NCBI GenBank assembly: GCA_026419785.1
Contig: JAODTK010005896.1
Location: 378,570-442,569, forward strand
Origin: Sclerodactyla briareus
Lineage: Eukaryota > Echinodermata > Holothuroidea > Dendrochirotida > Sclerodactylidae
Direction of reading: 5' to 3'
Length of the DNA stretch: 64,000 bases
Under the pieces are notes generated by a model. The model saw only the letters and a list, made by a program, of their open reading frames with translations. It was not told the DNA's origin and ran no database searches. Positions 23,143 through 34,600 of the stretch are shown here, one piece after another; within the stretch, counting starts at the first letter, position 1; each line of letters begins with the position of its first letter. The translations under genes and the position numbers were made by a program.

Positions 23143-25564
23143 AGGACAAGCATAAAGATTCGAAATAAACTGATGTGTATGACATGGAATCTTCTCCTTC
23201 ATAACCGTACATATTCATATCAGGCTGAGCTCATTGATGCACATTCAATACGTAATCTAATCTTCTTCAGGTCGGACCGGATGAGGCAAACTGCATCGGA
23301 CGTGGCTTCGCGTTGCGAAACGCTTTTAGCGGCAGAATCTGAGCTGGGAACGGGGCGCCAATGCATGTAAAAAGCACGAACCATCGCTTGGACACATCAT
23401 GCAGTGATTCCATTTCCCGCAGTCGGCACTTCTCGCAACGAAACCCCGCAATCATCCCTTGGCTGCGGCAGTTTCTTGGCAGGGGCGTCGATCCGTTTCC
23501 AAAAGCGGAACGAGGTGGACTGCAATTTACTTTATGAGCGGAGCGCCTTCATTGGTTGGCGCGTAGCGCAATCCGAAAATTTTGGCTTTATATACCTCCT
23601 AGATCACTGGAAAATTGGCACTGGCCTGGCCTAATTGCAAAAATCTGGATGTGCGATTCTAGTGAGAAAAGACTGTTGAAGAGTTTGTCACTCTACAGGA
23701 TATAGGCAGATAAATCTAGCAACACAGCAACTACGCCTCTTTAAATTATGAAAGGAATATGTCAGCAAGTGATTCCAAACTGAATACCAAGAACATTACG
23801 GCAAGTTTACAATTTACGTGAAACAGGTGGAGCTAGGAGTGAACCCAATTATTTTTGGAACACCTATTCGACTTTGTGTTCAGCATTAATATGGCAACTT
23901 TTTTGAACCTGTCGCAAACGATTGTCGGTCTGTCCGTTAAATTTTATTTGGGGGGGGGACATTATCAAATCATTCTAATGTTGACATCAGCAGAAGATAC
24001 TTGAGGAGGATTTACTCCGGTTTACCTGCCAGTTTTGATTGGAATAGATGAACTCTACGCAGAGGTTGAAAGAGAGGGCTTGCTATGTACTTGTACCTGA
24101 CTAAAGCCAGAAGGAGTTCAAGAGGACCGAGTCCTTGGTCAACGCTATGGATCATCAGTGGGAAATGGACATGGTCAGTTCCTCTCCTGACATGTATAGA
24201 TGTTTTGTCTAAATTTATGCATGGGTAATCCCTAGAAAAAAGGGTGAAACTCATTCTCAATGCCGTGAAAAAAAATGTTTCAACTAGCGCATTCCTCAGC
24301 AATTTACACAGACAGAGGTACGGAATGCATCGATAGGATCGTAAGCAGGTATTGACAAAGCAAGGCATCATTTTTTACGACAAGTAATATGAAACCCTTT
24401 TTAAAACAGGGCCATCCTAGTTGATGACTCTGCCCTTGCGAATGCGTCGCAAATCGTGGGTAAAAGGCAATGTTCCCCTCTCACATGCGCAGAAGCTAAT
24501 GCTGACTCGTTACCAGACACCTCCTACTACCCTTTCAAACAGCATTTGGCCAAACGAACAGCTGGATAAACATTACCGATTCCTTATAACAGAAAGACTT
24601 TTGAATAAAATAAAATAAACTATAACTCGTAATTTTGCTTTTTCTTTCTGCTGTGAACAATGTATTTTCATTAATATCACCTTCTTTTCTTTTATGTTGA
24701 CCGGGGGTCCGTACTTATAATCACCTCGGTCTTGCTCAAATCGTCTTGTTGGCGAATTCCCCCCAGAAGCTATTTGGAATGAATTTTGCAATAGGGTAGG
24801 TGGGAGATAACCCAATTCTTGGCAAAATTGACCCCATATCCTTACAGTGTGAGCCCTGGATTGTACTCATCTTGTGGATCCAGTGCAATTCATTCGTCTC
24901 GAAATACTCTGCACGTATTTGTATCGATCGTCTGCAGTTCACGGACAGTCGGCCACCCAGAGGCCTCATGCTTAATTTTCAAAACGTGTTAACTACTCGG
25001 TGAATAACCCCCCTGATTTAGTTGCCTTTGTTCAACACCGCCTTTGGCTTGAAGTCCCAAACAACATCCAAATCTAATATTTTTATATGCTGTATGGAGA
25101 GATCCAACCAAATCCTTAGAGAACCTGAAAGCGGACCTTAGGAGCCGTCAGTGACTTTAAAGCGTCTGAATGCGCGCAGTTCGTTTGGCATCTTGTCAAC
25201 GCACGTCTACACAGAGGACATTAGCTAATTATGGTATCTTCACAGGTAGCACAGGTGACAAAAATTCTTCGGAGGTGGGGCGTAAAAGAAATAACCCAAA
25301 TATCGGAAAAACATCATTCGGTGGATCAACAGTGTGATGTGGAGGGCATCGGGAACAATCATCGTAGATCAACAGGGTATGGGTGCACGACAGAATGAGC
25401 CATACTGTTAGTGAAGGGGTATAGCGAACAGAAGTCACATACCAACAATTCGTCTATTTTATATCACCTATTCTCTAGCCTTTCCCTACCAGCCCATCGC
25501 AATTTCGTTTACTGCGACAACTCACCGGATTCTTCATTGGGAAACACCTCCGAAAACGTCAAAA

Positions 25565-25579
25565 CCACGTTGGGCGCTA
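25565..25579 (-). other. Candidate retroviral-type primer-binding site
   Basis: On the minus strand this reads TAGCGCCCAACGTGG. The primer-binding site for tRNA-Lys1,2 begins TGGCGCCCAACGTGG, so 14 of 15 bases agree. It lies two to three bases beyond a TGTTACA that could be an LTR end. Confidence 0.4.
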
Positions 25580-25581
25580 AA

Positions 25582-26176
25582 TGTAACACCTGCTGAGCTT
25601 CGGGGGAGAGAGCCGGTGGTCGTTGGCCGGTGAGCCTGTTGGGTGGGCCGTTGATATTTTTTTTTTCGGCTCCGTGGGTGACGCAGCAGTTTTCGACACT
25701 CACCCGATAAGTACCAAAAACAAGTATTGTAAGGCTGAATGAGTCACTGTCAAACACTATTTCAACCACAAACGAAACCGGTGCCACTAACATGACACTT
25801 CTTAAGTGCCAACTCATCACAACAGAAAGTTCGCGAAACTGCACATGGCCGCTCACAAAGCGGGAATTTCCCCCACCCTTCCTGCCTGTCCTCCTGCACG
25901 ATGTACCATCGCATACAGAGAGTAGGGACATTCCAACCTTTATTGAACAAATCCTTCAGTATTGAGATGTACCTAGCCAACACAAGCCAATCCCAGAAAC
26001 AAAGGCGGCGAATCCATAGGAGGGGAGTCCCGCGGACGACGAAAACCAGAGTTTCGGAACAGAATTTAAAGCCTTCTTGCGGGGTGGTCAATGGCGAGTA
26101 TGGGTGATTTAATATATACAGACAGATAGTGTACATGATGTAGGAAGACCTATTCGCGGTGTCTCAATCTTTAACA
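25582..26176 (-). mobile_element. Candidate LTR (minus strand)
   Basis: On the minus strand the segment begins TGTTAAAGATTGAG (at 26,176) and ends TGTTACA (at 25,582), giving the TG...CA ends of an LTR of 595 bases. An AATAAA signal lies inside at about 25,943-25,938, and a tRNA-Lys-like primer-binding site follows. No gag or pol reading was found in the downstream (lower-coordinate) sequence, and there is no five-base duplication flanking it as a solo LTR. The apparent 124- and 140-codon frames inside it are probably chance. Confidence 0.35.
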
Positions 26177-27609
26177 GGGGGGGAACTACCCGTCAGTGCT
26201 GGGTGGAGAAAAGGTGCGAATGAAATGGTGGCATACATGTCATGACTTCGCCTTTGCGATGAGCCATCTTTGATTATATTAAAATTGTGAAAACATAAGT
26301 GTGGACGAGGATCCATCCCATGCTACTAGCGACAGGGAGTTAATGGCATTATGTAGAGTGACTATTAGTTATAATAGTTTTCACTTAGACCATTTCACTG
26401 CATCCCTAATTTAATCCCCACGAGTTTGGCCCTCCCCAACTCTTCAAGTGTGGTTAAAGGCCAGCCTCTTCACACGATGCCTTTTGGCTGGATGGCAATT
26501 CAGTTGCTTAAGGTACCAGAGAATATGTCGCTGTAAGCTTGGCACATGGGAGAATCTGCGAAGAGTTTGGTGGTGAGAGGATGCCTTACTAAAGGGATGA
26601 ATCCTCCACTAAGGATGGGGTTCTAGTTCATTCAGAAATACCTATTGTGTGATGTTAAGACGAACTAAAAATTATCCGATCATTAAAATAATTCTTAGGG
26701 TTGTGAAGCAACCAATCAAAATTGCGATTTTCTCAGTGGAAGGAACTGTTACGCGACGTTACATTGTCAGCTGAAAAAACTCATAGAGTTATAAAAAACA
26801 GATCTAAAGTCAGTTGGTTGTGATTTTCTTAAGTAGTTGAAAGTAGTGAAGACAAGCTACAATATTTACTGGTGCGCCACAATGTTAAGTTTGTTCAGCC
26901 TTTATGTGACTCCACACCTACAAGGAGTATAGCTGGCATAGACTGTATGTAGCCTTTCAACTTCGCATCATTTGACGGACGTGCACACCCTACATCTGTT
27001 TTCCACAATGGCCAGTGATGTGAGAAACATTATGGCAGTAACAACTTATGCAAGTACACGCCTAGCCTAGCATTTACTCACAACTTCGGATTCTACTATC
27101 ATTATTTACAATAAATATAGTACCTAAGTAAGGCTCGCGAATGAGATTGGGCTGGATTCGTGTTTTGGCCTATTTTCTTCTTGCGGGGACTGTGTAACCG
27201 TAATTTGTGATTTTTAATGTGAATTTTTATGTCGCCTAGGCTAGGCGGCCAGCTGAGGGCCTAACTTAGGTCAACTTAAGCCTAATGCGGAGCTTCCTTC
27301 ACCTCTATACTGGTCAGCGTAACCACCGAATCTAAGCCTACAACAGATACTATTACCGCTCATAGGTCCGAAGAACTTCGTTCTGTTACGAGTGCGGTAT
27401 GTAAACGCCCATATTGGTAATTCAATTCAATTCAATTGAATACTTCACTCCCGCACTGTACCATACCACAGTCGAAGTCATGCATAGGCATGCGCCCACG
27501 TACGATGTGCGTGCAAGCCTAACGACTGTGGCATGTCGGGGCAATTTGTGCTTTTGTCCGACTTGTGTTGTTGTTAGTGTTGTGGTGGTGTTGTTTCGTG
27601 CAAAGACTC
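26177..27609. other. No recognisable gene
   Basis: Nothing recognisable apart from a short TTCAA repeat at about 27,420-27,440. Confidence 0.6.
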
Positions 27610-27760
27610 GGGTCATCAGGTTGTGACGTCAGAACGAACGTAATCGCCCGAAATCCGGGTCATAGGGTGATGACGTCCAGAAACGATTAGTAATCGCCCG
27701 TAAACCAGTCATAGTTTACTAATGACAGTCAGAACGATAGTACATCGCCCGAAAATCTCA
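27610..27760. repeat. Three-unit minisatellite with TGACGTC and ATCGCCCG
   Basis: Units start at about 27,610, 27,657 and 27,707 (47-50 bases each). Each has a GGTCAT or AGTCAT start, then TGACGTC or TGACAGTC, then AGAACGA or a close variant, and ends in ATCGCCCG. The first unit contains the palindrome TGACGTCA. Confidence 0.85.
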
Positions 27761-28018
27761 ATTGCGGCAAAAATAACGCGCCTGCCCGAATTCTTCAAGA
27801 TTTAGTCCCTTAATATAGCAAGGTATTCCATACGTTCAACGCCATCAGGGCGCTGTAACAAAGATAAATGGCGTTCAAACCATTACCGTCGATCAGGCTA
27901 CTCAACAATTAGAAGTGTTCCCTCAAAGCTTCGTCGTGTGTAGCCACCTTACGGTGGATTTCCGGGAACTTGCGTCCAGCCTGGGTGCCGGCTACAATAT
28001 ATATATATATATATATAC
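27761..28018. repeat. Unassigned sequence ending in (TA)n
   Basis: A TA repeat at 27,995-28,018 ends this stretch. Just beyond it the base composition rises, which may mark the 5' end of the next LINE. Confidence 0.7.
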
Positions 28019-28659
28019 AAACAGCTTTTCCATCCCATTTGTGGAGGGAATAAGCTCTCCTCGTGAGTGCGTTCGCGGCACCACTGCAATTTTAAGAGGT
28101 TGCCCAAAGGTGGTAGGGCAACTCTTGATTTGCCGCCCGGGGAGGTACCACCTCTGACCCTTTGGGGGGCCCGTGTTTAGTGAGCTCTATGCGTTTCAGG
28201 CCCTCTGTGCCTGTAAAAATTGTGCATGCATTCCAAGCTTCGGGGTCGGTAGCTGGTTCTTCTGAGGACCCTAGAAGGTCCTGTGTTTACCACGGTTTCG
28301 CCTTGATACCAATGGGGTTCTTTTTTCTTTGGCATGAGGACAGGTGGAGGTCGGTTGCGCTGGCAGGCTGCGTCAGATAGTTGCAGGGCCCGAACCCGCG
28401 GTAGCGCCTGGGGAGGCCGCCCGTTCATTTGGCGTAAAATCCCGAGCACCCTGCTCTGCGAGTTCGCGACTAGGGGTCACCCTAGGTCGGTGTTTGGGGT
28501 GCCCAATCGAGGTCCGTGCTCTCCGAATTAGTCATTTTGTTGGTGTATTGTCGATGCCGTGGGTTTTCCACTTCCAATGCATTTCCTCCTTCTTTTACTA
28601 CCTTATCATGGTTATTTCAATTTCTCATGAGGCACCTACTGCCGCCCCTCACGTGACAT

Positions 28660-29470
28660 CTGGTTCTCTTTTGTCTTTCTCTTTCGCGAATTACCGCGGT
28701 CTCCACGCAATCTCAAACAATGTCCACAAACTCCTCATGGCTAAGCATCTCATCTACTTTTTTTAAACTGAAAAACAGATTAAAATACCTCTTGATTTAA
28801 CACATCCCAGTGTCCCAACTATAGTCTTCATGATTGTTTTAATTTCAAGGCGTGGAGTGTGCGCCTTTGTCACGCCCGCATACCCTGTCATCCGCCTGTT
28901 TCAATTTGATCTCGTTGTGACGACTTTTCAAAACTTCTCTTGGACTCAAAAGTCTCTCTTCTCTGCTCAAAGTCTATCTCCTCCGCTGCTAAGGTGTTCG
29001 GTTGTGTTTAACGTTCGCCCAATTGTAATAATCACGAGGCTCTATTCTCGCATCTCACATCTGATGTTGAATATAATCCACGCTATAAACGACTGTGAAA
29101 GTGCTATACTGGGTTGATTCAATTGCATAACGCAGAATGGCTCATACACTTACCGGCTCTGATAGAGTGTGTCGAGCTGAGTCTTTTTGCTATTACCAAT
29201 GGTCTCCCACAGCTCACCATCAATCTCCACCCCGTAGCCAGATCGGGCTCGGACTCTGCTAACTTGGTGGATATCTTTCTCACTACTCAGCCCCTATTTA
29301 CAGTCCAGCAACAGTCTCTGCCCCTATTGGCTCCTTTGACCATCGCCTCATTACCTTGTCTCATCCATCTAATCCATATGAAGCCTCCCACCCAAAGGCA
29401 GAAACCTGGATCTACTCAAAGCTGATGGTTGGGTCTCGGGGATTTTTCAGTCTCCTGGGATGAAACACCT
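28660..29470 (+). pseudogene. LINE endonuclease remnant
   Basis: At 28,670-28,760 a frame reads LLSFSFANYRGLHAISNNVH and KLLMAKHLI, the N-terminal endonuclease block (usually SFANVRGL...LLMAKHPDILLL). At 28,830-28,920 there is RRGVCAFVTPAYPVIRLFQF, and at 29,114-29,330 HNAEWLIHLP, then DSANLVDIFLTTQP, which matches the D-x-x-N...LDIFLTT end of the domain. The DFNVHN-like motif is not in frame. Several frame changes separate these blocks. Confidence 0.8.
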
Positions 29471-31500
29471 TTCAGATGGACCCCTCTAATTCTTGATTTT
29501 TTCTGTTCTGCTATTTCGGAAATTATTCTTTAGGAATGAACGCTTTTAGTCCCTAAACTTAAGATCAGGCTCCTCTCATCACCTTCAAGGTTCAACCATC
29601 AATGTAATACTGCCGTCCAGGAGAAGAACCGACTGTATCGAGCTTGGCTATTTCTCCTTCACCTGAATCCCGTCAAGCCTATGTTACTGCTAGTAATGTG
29701 TGCTCTGAGAATATCGATGAGGCAAAAATTCTCCTTTACGTATGGCTAATAAACTTCATCCTGCCCTCTGTAGTCGTTAATTTTGGTCGCTGGCCAAATA
29801 TGGGTCCCAGAACTTCTGTACTTCCAAATTCCTCCGCTGGTTCAAACCTGATGGTCTTTGGCTAGTGATGCCACCTCTAAGCTAATACTTTGCCGAGCTA
29901 TACTATTCTAATTCCACTATGAACAACAGATGCTCATCTCCTCCTTTCTTTGCCAGCTTTAGTGAAGATCTTGGATGTTGGTTTTCACTACTCGCAGGTC
30001 GCCAAACCTCAATAGTTTAGACATTCAATAAAGCATCTGTCCGATGGCCATTCCTCCTATAGTCTCCTGAAGTGTGCCCCCGAAACGTGCGCCTATCTTG
30101 AAAGCTTACCGCCTTTGTTATTCTTGGGATGCTACCCTTCGTGTGGAGACATGGCTCATGTCTGCCCAACGTCCCCTAAAAAGGGTGACACAATCCAAAC
30201 CCCCCAATTACAGGCCGATTGCAATCACCTCGGTCCTCTCCAAAGTTAGGGAAACTATTGTAACAAGGATGTTTTGAACTGCTGAGTTTCAATGCTCATT
30301 CAGTGACCACCAGTTATGGTTTTCCGAATGCCGATCTCCTGGGGACATAATCTTTGCACAACAGTGGGACCAACCTTGAGTTTTCGGTGAAAGTAGGGCT
30401 TTGCCCTTGATATCTATAAGGCCTTTGACCGTGTTTGGAACGCGGACTCCTTGCCCAATTAACTTCATTTGGTTTCAGACCCCTTCTAACCTCTTGGGAC
30501 TGCCAGTTTTCTACCGGTCGCTCTATCTCTGTTAGGGTTGATGGGCTCTCTCCGAGACCTTCCTTATCAATGCTGGGGTTCCTCAAGTTGTGTTTTCTTA
30601 CTACACCTTTTCTCATTTTATCATATCTTTTCGCTTACCTCCGATAGTATCACTCATTGATGATGATTCACACCTTCACCACTCTCTGTGCGTCCTCGCC
30701 CCGGAGCGGAACGATTTTGTCTAAAACCGTTCCCTAGTTGCCAATCAGTTGAACAATGATCTTCAGTCTATTTTGAACTGGGGCCACTGATAACTGGTTG
30801 AACTTCACCCATCTAAAACTCCAGAAACTTGCTGATTTCTGGTGGGCGTGTTGCTGGCACAGCTTATTTTCAATGCTGACCAGATCCTCCCTCGTCTACT
30901 TTCTTAATATCCTTGGTATGGAAATCACGCAACAACCGTCCTGGAACTCGCATTCAAGTCTATCGCTATACTGCTTCTAGAAAGTTGGGATTCTTATTCC
31001 GCAACAAGGAAATACTCACCCCACAACAGGCTACTTTGCTTTACAAAGCCCAACTTAGTCCTAATGGAATATGCGTGCCATATTTGGGGTGGGGGCTTCG
31101 CCATCCTCTATCAGTGTCCTTGATCGTATCAAGAGAAAGGCCATTCGTCTCATCAACGATGATAATCTTACCTCCTCACTTTCCAATCTCTATCCCATCG
31201 CAATTTGTATCATCCTCTGCCTCCTTTACGTTACTTTATGGTTCAATGTTCTTCTGAGATTGGGGATGCTGTTGCTCTTTACTCGAGGTTACTCGCCAGA
31301 CTCGCTCTTCTTCTTCCAGCCACCCGTGTCGGTTGCATCTTCCACGTCCATCGCACCGAAACCTATGCTCACTCCTTTTTTAATCAGCAATCGCGTGCTT
31401 GGAATAGCTTCCTCGGGATGTATTTCCTCTGATTTTGAACTCACGCGGATTCACGCAGTAGAATCAAACAAGCTGATATCTCCTCGTTCTTGTAGTGTCT
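29471..31500 (+). pseudogene. LINE reverse transcriptase remnant
   Basis: Blocks in order: SPSPESRQAYVTASNVCSEN (29,644 on), NYRPIAITSVLSKVRETIV (30,190-30,270), IYKAFDRVWN-like sequence in another frame (30,410-30,440), FGFRPLLTSW and TGRSISVRVDGLSPRP (30,470-30,560), SRKLGFLFRNKEILTPQQAT (30,980) and SVLDRIKRKAIRLINDDNLT (31,100-31,165). The Asp of the KAFDRVW block and the thumb/C-terminal blocks are recognisable. A typical YADD motif is only weakly present near 30,650. The element is not functional as read. Confidence 0.85.
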
Positions 31501-31680
31501 TGTGCTTGGGGTGGGTGCCTTTGTTTAGGCAATTATGGTTCGCCCTTCCTCATGTAGTTGTATTTAAAAAAAAAAAAAAAAAAAAAAAAAACCAATCTGG
31601 ATTGATTTTTGATTTTGTCCACGCTGTGAGGCTTCTGTGAAAGCGTGTATAAATGTTAGTATTATTATTATTATTATTCT

Positions 31681-34600
31681 CGAGTGGCATCCAACCGGTC
31701 AGACTCCAGTGTTCAATTCAGTTCGCCGTAAGAAACACTTTCCGGGGTTTTATCTTGTCTTAGAACATCGTCCAGATAATTCAGCTTACTTCACTCAAGG
31801 ATCTCCGTACAAATCCGGCGTCTTTTGTCTCCACTGGCTTTCAACGTCTACATTGATGGTGAAGCCAAACACGAGAACACCTAGTGCTTAACCGAGAACC
31901 AGAACGCAAAATAACGCATTTAGAAAGGTTTTCATCTTATGTTGTAAGCCCAACACAGCTCAAACTCAAATGTTTGCAATTTATGTGAACCGTCGTGATG
32001 AGGGGGGGGGGGGGGGAGGTTGTGCTGTGTTTCTATGTTGTGTTTTGAGGTCACCCACGGTGACAGGGTCATAATGTAACCGCTATTGTTAGAAACAGTG
32101 TATCAAACAGATGTTCTGCCTGCACCTACCTCCCGGCATTTTCAGGTTTTTCCCCAGTAAAAAACCTGTCAGGGGGGCACACCCACCCCCCCCTTTTTCC
32201 ATATACCACTGTTGAACTATAGGACAGCATGGGTGAAAGATCGTCATGCTCTATTAATGAAGGTGCCACAAGACAATATCAGGGTCCAGAGAAATTGAGA
32301 GTCATACAGGTGCATTCACAGTAATATCTACACACTATTACAGCTAATTGGTGACAGCTACTGGTGTTACACAAAGGTTTTTCTCAGTTTGGGTATACCC
32401 CTGCTGAGGGATACATACGGAGCACTGGGCACAATTACGTAATTTGTTTATCATCCTGACACAAGCATCTTAAAGTTGCGAGTAGCAGGTGGCCACATGA
32501 AATGTCAAACGTCAAGTTAAACAAAATTCCAGTGTTTTAGCTGTTTGACCCTCTCACACACGGCATTCCTTGGAAATGCTTGTGATAGGAGTGTTGTATT
32601 ACATTTGCTCATTCATTTATGTTTGTCTCAACAAGACAAATCTGGTCATCAACATCATCATAAAAAGTTTTACGTCAGAAGTCAATGCTAGCATGGGTTA
32701 GACGGGAGCACACTGATGGCAAACTCTTCACTCCAATCTATCCTGGGCAAGGGTCGCTATACCTTGACAGCGAGGGCACTCGACACAACCTCGTCCCCAG
32801 TCCTCCGAGGCCTTTACATTTCCTACCACTAACCGTGATCTCTCTGAAATCTTAACCCAGTAGCATCCTCCATCCTTTCAACATAACCGAACCAGTCTAG
32901 TCTGTGACTTGGGACACTACACAAAATCCATTTGACCATCTATTCATTTCGCACGAGTCTAATCAAATCTTTTCAATAACTGCCTAAAGTCTCATACCAT
33001 AGAGTACTACATTCTAACGCAAGCCTCAAAGGACGCGCCTCCTAATACATATTTACACCTAAAATGCTAAAACAGAACTCAAACTAGTCAATGGTTAGAG
33101 CCTCAACTGCTCAACAGGGGTCAGAGATAGGCCAAGAGGCCAATATCTAAAATCTAACATCTTTGGAATATCTTCCGAATAATGATTTACACTTAAAAAT
33201 ACACACCACCAAATTAAAAACAACAAATACATTCATATTATAAAAGTGGTGCAAGAGGCACGCTCCTCAGATTTATTACTTGACCACAATATCGTATTAG
33301 CATAATGTTATTAATAACGAATTATCCAAAAGGATGGGGAAACATTAATGAAAGAGCAATTTGTCAGACAGCAACTCCCCCCCCCCACACCCCCCCCCCC
33401 CCCCCCAACGAAGATTGCAAGGGTACGTCATGATGAAAATTGGTCAATTGTAATTCGATGATGCTATGTACTTGACATCGTTATAATGATAAGTCAATTT
33501 GGAAATTAATCCAAGAGACAAAATAGTCAAGTCTATGAAACAAATGGTAGGTTGATTGGTAAAAATATGAATTGAAGACCCCATTTTGGGTTCGAATATT
33601 CCAATATTCTGTGGGACGGTTCAATCGACAAAACAAAACATAACCGTCCATCGCTCCATGAGGCACTTTCATCGACAGGAGGAAGTCTGTGTAGGATGAT
33701 AAAAAAGATTGTATACTTCAATACACTAAATTGGCCATTTGTATATAGCAGTTGAGTGAGATTCCATTTTGCAAGCACAATTAAAGAGGTGTAACAAGGT
33801 CGCTTGTGCCAAATTTTGCGGAAGAAGAATTTCTTACGGGCATATTATTTATTAAAATTCATAATCATACATGAATTGTACAAAAGTACAAACATATTTA
33901 ACGAGAAAACATAGAGCAATATATGAAATTCACCTTTAATGTAATCAATAATTATTTGTACATTCTTCACCTAAAATATGAGGTTCTATAGAAAGATGGA
34001 AGGAGAAAATCACAAAAGATTTGAAATATTTGGATGAGTGATCTATAAATATTGGTAAAAGGTCCATAATATGCAATTTAAGAAAAAAAATCTTCCAAAG
34101 GCAAACCCCAGGACATACTCAATGAATTATCCAGTACAGAGAGATTGAAATTGTTATTTTTAACTCAATTCAGCTGGGCTGGTTGACTATTTGAACCGCC
34201 CAGTCATTCTTTCTACTTCCTGTGTGGGTCCACAATTGAATTTTTGGCTGTCACAATTGCCTCTGGCGGCAATTGAACGCAATCTTCGATTGCTGTTACC
34301 AAACTTGAAATCATAAGTGATCATTGACCACTAGGACACTTCTGACCTTGTGAAGGTCAAGGGTCCAAGGTCATTAAAGCATCACAATTAGCCATTTTGT
34401 ACGAAATTACAAAATATGTGGCATCTCTTCTTTCTCCTACAAAAAGCATTAGATTTTTCTTGAAACTGTCATAATGTTCCTTGGTTAGTGCTTCTTTCAG
34501 ATTGTTACACAGATTTTGAATGGAACGCCATTATAAGCCCTTAGAGTTCAAACGTAACCTCTAATGAAGAAGGGCATTATATTCGCCCGAAACGGTCTAC

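Larger units (their letters stand above)
18526..25564. other. No recognisable gene
   Basis: Seven kilobases with short frames only. I note poly(G)/(C) runs (19,634-19,646; 21,175-21,192; 22,291-22,306; 22,933-22,968), several hairpins listed separately, and a recurring GCGCGAAGCGC-type palindrome. The minus-strand 119-codon frame at 24,012-24,371 has no family I know. Confidence 0.55.
28019..31680 (+). mobile_element. Jockey-like LINE, near full length but broken
   Basis: GC-rich, probably untranslated or ORF1 sequence (28,019-28,640) is followed by endonuclease (from about 28,670) and reverse transcriptase blocks to about 31,500, all on the plus strand. An A run (about 31,566-31,592) and a (TTA)n tail (31,657-31,679) lie at the 3' end. 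The protein is shifted in frame many times. The family resembles elements annotated as jockey-like in many invertebrates, but clade assignment is tentative. The 5' boundary is a guess from composition. Confidence 0.75.

Noticed and set aside
25509..26136. Two overlapping minus-strand ORFs (140 and 124 codons) as retroviral proteins
   Set aside because: They lie inside the candidate LTR and show no gag, pol or env motif.
31071..31640. 189-codon plus-strand ORF as a separate gene
   Set aside because: It is the C-terminal part of the LINE reverse transcriptase, joined by frameshift to a translated A run.
32650..33060. 3' end of an RTE-type LINE on the minus strand
   Set aside because: The texture is reminiscent of such elements, but I could not read any reverse-transcriptase block.
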